The notes below the pieces were generated by a model. That model made no database searches. It worked only from the letters and a program-made list of their open reading frames with translations, and was not told where the DNA came from. 9,517 bases of DNA from Verrucomicrobiota bacterium (GTDB taxonomy: Bacteria > Verrucomicrobiota > Verrucomicrobiia > Opitutales > Seribacteraceae). The translations under genes and the position numbers were made by a program. Of this stretch, positions 6,474 through 9,517 are shown in pieces; the stretch's first letter is position 1; the number at the start of each line of letters is the position of its first letter. The DNA is taken from NCBI GenBank assembly GCA_030830145.1, contig JAURNO010000419.1:1-9517 (forward strand), written 5' to 3'.

Positions 6474-7331
6474 ATGACCGGCTCAACTCCCAAAATCATT
6501 CTCGCTACTCGGAAGAGTCCGCTTGCTCTCAAACAGGCGGATTTGGCATCTTCGGTTCTCGCTGAAAAAATGGGTATGGTCGTTGAAACTCTTCCTCTCT
6601 CGACAACCGGAGACCAAAAAATGGAATGGTCCTTGGAAAAAGAGGGCGGAAAGGGTCTTTTTACCAAGGAATTGGAGGTCGCCCTCCTGGAGGGTCATGC
6701 TGACGTAGCGGTTCACAGCGCCAAGGATCTACCAACAGAGATGCCAGCCGGGCTAGCTCTGGCTGGCTACCTACCACGCGAAGACCCCCGTGACGTACTC
6801 GTCTTGCGTACCGACGTCGTAGCCCCAGAGGTCATTGCAACAGGTAGTCCGCGCCGACGGGCTCAGTTGCTTGCCACTCATTGGCCGGATGCCCAAATGA
6901 AGGAAATTCGAGGGAATGTTGGTACGCGTCTTCGCAAGATTGCGGAGAATCAGGAGGCGGATGCGACGGTCCTTGCCGCCGCGGGTCTTCTTCGATTGGG
7001 AATTACCGATTTTCCCGGTTTGCGATTTGAATTTTTGCCCATTGAAAAAATGGTCCCTGCACCCGGACAGGCTGCAATTGCTTTGCAGGTTCGTGAGTCC
7101 GACTTGTCCAAGTTCCAACCTGTTTGCCATGAAGATACCGCAAGTGCAGTCGATTTCGAGCGTGCCGTTTTGGCCACCATGGGAGGGGGATGCCAAGTTG
7201 CAGTCGGGGTTCATCGCAAAGGGAATGATCTTTTCATTTTTCACAAGGAAGACCATGCCCGAATCGATCTTTCTGGTTTATCTTATTCTTCCGCATTGGA
7301 GAGGGCGCTTGCCGTTTTTGAAAATAAATGA
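6474..7331 (+). CDS. hemC: porphobilinogen deaminase (hydroxymethylbilane synthase)
   Basis: Condenses four porphobilinogen molecules into hydroxymethylbilane, a cytoplasmic step of heme, siroheme and corrin synthesis. Visible features are IILATRKSPLALKQADL (8-24), STTGDQ (43-48), AVHSAKDLPTEMP (79-91) with catalytic Asp85, TGSPRRRAQL (123-132), EIRGNVGTRL (144-153), and Cys240 in GGGCQVAVGVH, which carries the dipyrromethane cofactor. At 285 residues it is shorter than E. coli HemC (313), with a compact C-terminal domain. An in-frame TAA at 6468-6470 allows no start other than ATG 6474. No Shine-Dalgarno is present, because the bases just upstream are the tail of the ilvC terminator. The stop overlaps the next gene as ATGA. 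Confidence 0.97.
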   Translation: MTGSTPKIILATRKSPLALKQADLASSVLAEKMGMVVETLPLSTTGDQKMEWSLEKEGGKGLFTKELEVALLEGHADVAVHSAKDLPTEMPAGLALAGYLPREDPRDVLVLRTDVVAPEVIATGSPRRRAQLLATHWPDAQMKEIRGNVGTRLRKIAENQEADATVLAAAGLLRLGITDFPGLRFEFLPIEKMVPAPGQAAIALQVRESDLSKFQPVCHEDTASAVDFERAVLATMGGGCQVAVGVHRKGNDLFIFHKEDHARIDLSGLSYSSALERALAVFENK

Positions 7332-8863
7332 AGCAACCAGGTAAAGTTTATCTCGTCGGGGCGGGGCCAGGGGATCAAGGTCTCATCACCGTCAAAGCAT
7401 TGGACCTTGTTTCTTCCTGTGAAGTGTTGGTCTATGACAATTTGGTAAACCCCGCCCTCTTGGAAGAAACCGCGACGGGTTGCGAACTCATCGACGTAGG
7501 CAAGACTCCGGGTCGTCACACTGTGGAACAAGACAAGATTTGCCGGATGCTCGTTGAGATAGCTCAATCAGGCAAGCGAGTGGTTCGTCTCAAAGGGGGA
7601 GATCCTTTCGTATTCGGGCGTTGCGCGGAGGAAATGACTGTCCTTGATGAGGCCGGGATATCCTATGAGATTGTCCCCGGTGTAACTGCGGCCCTTGGTT
7701 GCGCCGCTTATGCCGGAATTCCGCTGACTCATAGGGATTACGGATCTTCGATCTCATTCCTTACGGGTCACGAGGATATTGAAAAGGAATCCTTGCGCAT
7801 TGATTTTGGTAAATTTGCCGCTACCGGAGGAACGCTCTGCATTTACATGGGGATGAGCAAACTGGAGGAAATCGTCGATAAATTGATTGCCGGTGGCTTA
7901 CCCAATAGTAAACCGGCGGCGATCGTAAGTAATGGGACTTTGCCAGGCCAAAGAAAAGTTCTTGGCCCGTTGAAGGACCTTGTCGGGTTGGCGAAAGAGG
8001 AAGGCTTGAAATCGCCCGCAATCATTTTTGTAGGAAATGCCGTTGGTCTCGCCGGAAGCGGGGATTGGTTTGAGGATCGTCCGCTTTTTGGCCGGCGTTT
8101 TGTCGTTACCCGTCCGGTGGGTCAGAACAGCAGACTAAAAAAACTATTGGAGCAAAAAGGGGCTGAAGTCTTAGAACTGCCTTTAATTGAGATACTTCCG
8201 GCCGAAGAACGAAATCTGGTCGCAGAAACTTTTGCGGGTATTGCCACTTACGGATGGATCGTATTCACGAGTGCGAACGGTGCCCGAGAATTTTTCAAAC
8301 TCTTCTTTCGGGCTTTCGGAGATATTCGTAGTTTCGGGCCAATGCGGATTGCTTGTGTCGGAGATTCCACCGCCTCGGTCGTTCGGAGTTACAACCTTGA
8401 AGTCGAATTGATCCCAACTGTTTCCACCGCCGAGGATCTTGCTCAAGCATTGGTCGCCACTGATTCCCTCGACAGCGCCAACGTCCTTGTGATCACCGGC
8501 AACCGAAATCGTGACATTTTGGTCAACTTACTTGAGACCCTCGGGCATGCCATCGTCGATACTTTATCCGTATATTCGACTGATTTCGCAGATGTTTCGG
8601 AAGCTAAAGATCTACTTGAATTCAGGAAGAATGGAGCGGATGCACTCGTTTTCAATAGTTCTTCCGCAGCTCTTTCCTACATTGAGCAAGAGGAAGACTT
8701 GCTTTTGGAAGATCAAGCTCGTGCGCCTATTCTTTGCAGTTTGGGGGCTCAGACCACCGCGACCCTCAAAGAAAATGGATTGAGTGTCGGCTTGGAGGCG
8801 GAGACTCCAAGTTTGGAGTCTTTGGTTGACTCACTCGTTACTAAATTCGGCGGGAATCAATGA
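7328..8863 (+). CDS. cobA-hemD: fused uroporphyrinogen-III methyltransferase / uroporphyrinogen-III synthase
   Basis: Bifunctional 511-residue protein. Residues about 5-243 are an S-adenosylmethionine-dependent uroporphyrinogen-III C-methyltransferase (CobA/SUMT) making precorrin-2. Blocks are VGAGPGDQGLITVKAL (10-25), VYDNLV (35-40), RLKGGDPFVFGRCAEE (87-102), VPGVTAALGCAAYAGIPLTHR (116-136), FLTGH (144-148) and YMGM (173-176). A short linker (about 244-255) leads to the HemD domain (about 256-508), which closes hydroxymethylbilane to uroporphyrinogen III. HemD is poorly conserved, but VFTSANGAREFF (312-323), ACVGDSTAS (342-350), VFNSSSA (441-447) and LGAQTTATL (472-480) are typical. Fusions of this order occur in several phyla. 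There is no CysG-type dehydrogenase/ferrochelatase domain. Start and stop overlap hemC and trpF by ATGA. The protein supplies heme through HemD and siroheme/B12 through CobA. Confidence 0.95.
   Translation: MKQPGKVYLVGAGPGDQGLITVKALDLVSSCEVLVYDNLVNPALLEETATGCELIDVGKTPGRHTVEQDKICRMLVEIAQSGKRVVRLKGGDPFVFGRCAEEMTVLDEAGISYEIVPGVTAALGCAAYAGIPLTHRDYGSSISFLTGHEDIEKESLRIDFGKFAATGGTLCIYMGMSKLEEIVDKLIAGGLPNSKPAAIVSNGTLPGQRKVLGPLKDLVGLAKEEGLKSPAIIFVGNAVGLAGSGDWFEDRPLFGRRFVVTRPVGQNSRLKKLLEQKGAEVLELPLIEILPAEERNLVAETFAGIATYGWIVFTSANGAREFFKLFFRAFGDIRSFGPMRIACVGDSTASVVRSYNLEVELIPTVSTAEDLAQALVATDSLDSANVLVITGNRNRDILVNLLETLGHAIVDTLSVYSTDFADVSEAKDLLEFRKNGADALVFNSSSAALSYIEQEEDLLLEDQARAPILCSLGAQTTATLKENGLSVGLEAETPSLESLVDSLVTKFGGNQ
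8802..8821 (+). repeat. short near-perfect palindrome at the 3' end of cobA-hemD
   Basis: AGACTCCAA (8802-8810) and TTGGAGTCT (8813-8821) are exact inverted copies around GT. The arms lie within the coding sequence, 38 nt before the trpF ATG. They could form a small mRNA hairpin or simply reflect coding of ETPSLES. Confidence 0.5.
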
Positions 8864-9516
8864 GGGTCAGCGAACCTGAAGTCAAGGTATGCGGAATTAC
8901 CCGATTGGTGGACGGCGAAAATGCCATCGCACTCGGGGTTTCTTTTCTCGGTTTCATCCTCTTTGGAGACTCGCCCCGCTGTATTGATCCCAAAGAAGCT
9001 CGCAAAATCTGGAAGCTACTTAATTCTGACAAAACCTTTTCGGTTGCCGTCGACGTCGACCCCGACCCTTTGTTTTTGAGTGAAATCGTCAACATAGGTT
9101 TTGATTACGTACAGTTGCATTTCCCTTGTACCATTGACTTGGATCGGGTGATCGCATGGTCGGAGATTGTCGGTAAGGAAAAACTTTGGTTGGCCCCAAG
9201 GGTTCCTCCTGGCGATATCTTTCCCGACCAGTTCATCCCTTACGCCGACACCTTCCTGGTGGATTCTTATTCGGTAAATAAATTCGGTGGGACGGGTAAG
9301 GTTTCGGATTGGAAGGAATTCACAAAGTTGAAAGATAAGCATCCCTCAAAAAAATGGGTGCTCGCTGGCGGCCTTTCTCCTGAAAATCTTTCCGCCGCTC
9401 TTTCCGCAACACATGCAAGCCTTGTTGATCTTAATAGTGGCATTGAAAGCGAGCCAGGCATTAAGGATTTTTTTAAGATGGAGAAAGCATTTTCCATCTT
9501 GCACGATCATAATTGA
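8860..9516 (+). CDS. trpF: phosphoribosylanthranilate isomerase
   Basis: (beta/alpha)8-barrel enzyme isomerising N-(5'-phosphoribosyl)anthranilate to the ribulose form in tryptophan synthesis. It has 218 residues, a normal length. The catalytic base Cys11 lies in VKVCGITR and the general acid Asp135 in FLVDSYS. FLGFILFGDSPR (29-40), VAVDVDP, VQLH (His87), FGGTGK (142-147), LAGGLSPENL (168-177) and SGIESEPGIKD (193-203) match the family. The phosphate-site motif reads DLNSGIE where most relatives have DxSSGVE. It overlaps the preceding gene by ATGA, so its translation is probably coupled. The stop TGA is complete at the window end. No other trp gene is visible; trpB or trpA could follow outside the window. 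Confidence 0.93.
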   Translation: MRVSEPEVKVCGITRLVDGENAIALGVSFLGFILFGDSPRCIDPKEARKIWKLLNSDKTFSVAVDVDPDPLFLSEIVNIGFDYVQLHFPCTIDLDRVIAWSEIVGKEKLWLAPRVPPGDIFPDQFIPYADTFLVDSYSVNKFGGTGKVSDWKEFTKLKDKHPSKKWVLAGGLSPENLSAALSATHASLVDLNSGIESEPGIKDFFKMEKAFSILHDHN

Positions 9517-9517
9517 A

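Noticed and set aside
6743..6767. Inverted repeat GCCAGCC/GGCTGGC in hemC
   Set aside because: It is inside coding sequence with no T-run and no nearby start, and is explained by codons for Ala/Gly/Leu.
6771..7256. 161-codon - strand frame opposite hemC
   Set aside because: hemC motifs, including the cofactor Cys240, occupy the + strand throughout; the antisense product has no recognisable motif.

Overview
This is an ordinary chromosomal stretch of a free-living bacterium, about half G+C, densely packed with mostly short gaps. Nothing in it looks mobile: I see no transposase, integrase, phage gene, CRISPR array or att-like repeat. Gene content points to a Gram-negative aerobe. The order SCO lipoprotein, HxHP protein, DUF420 membrane protein, together with a cobA-hemD fusion, would fit Verrucomicrobiota (Opitutia/Puniceicoccales type). 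That placement is an inference from general style, not proof.

Layout. (1) Positions 43-2496, + strand: three genes that look like the maturation end of a heme-copper oxidase locus. They encode a SCO1/SenC-type lipoprotein with a CX5C copper site, an envelope protein with two HLHP motif domains, and a five-helix DUF420 (YozB/CtaM-like) protein. The oxidase structural genes would be expected just upstream of the window. (2) Positions 2529-3802, - strand: thyA then folA overlapping by ATGA, the dTMP synthesis and dihydrofolate recycling pair. (3) Positions 3867-4676, +: an exported basic, Ser/Pro-rich protein of unknown function, divergent from thyA. (4) Positions 4749-6403, +: tRNA-Val(UAC), then ilvN only 13 nt later and ilvC, followed by a strong hairpin/T-run terminator. 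The catalytic ilvB is not here. (5) Positions 6474-9516, +: hemC, a cobA-hemD fusion and trpF, joined by successive ATGA overlaps. This couples uroporphyrinogen III and siroheme/corrin precursor synthesis to a tryptophan pathway gene.

How the genes work together. The first block should deliver copper to, or help assemble, cytochrome oxidase. HemC and HemD produce uroporphyrinogen III, and the CobA half diverts part of it to precorrin-2. ThyA oxidises methylene-THF to DHF and FolA reduces it back. IlvN (regulatory) and IlvC serve valine/isoleucine synthesis.

The points most worth a second look are the duplicated HLHP protein between SCO and DUF420, the tRNA-Val/ilvN junction, the terminator that ends five bases before the hemC start codon, and the scarcity of Shine-Dalgarno sequences. 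I found no clearly new defence or mobile system.
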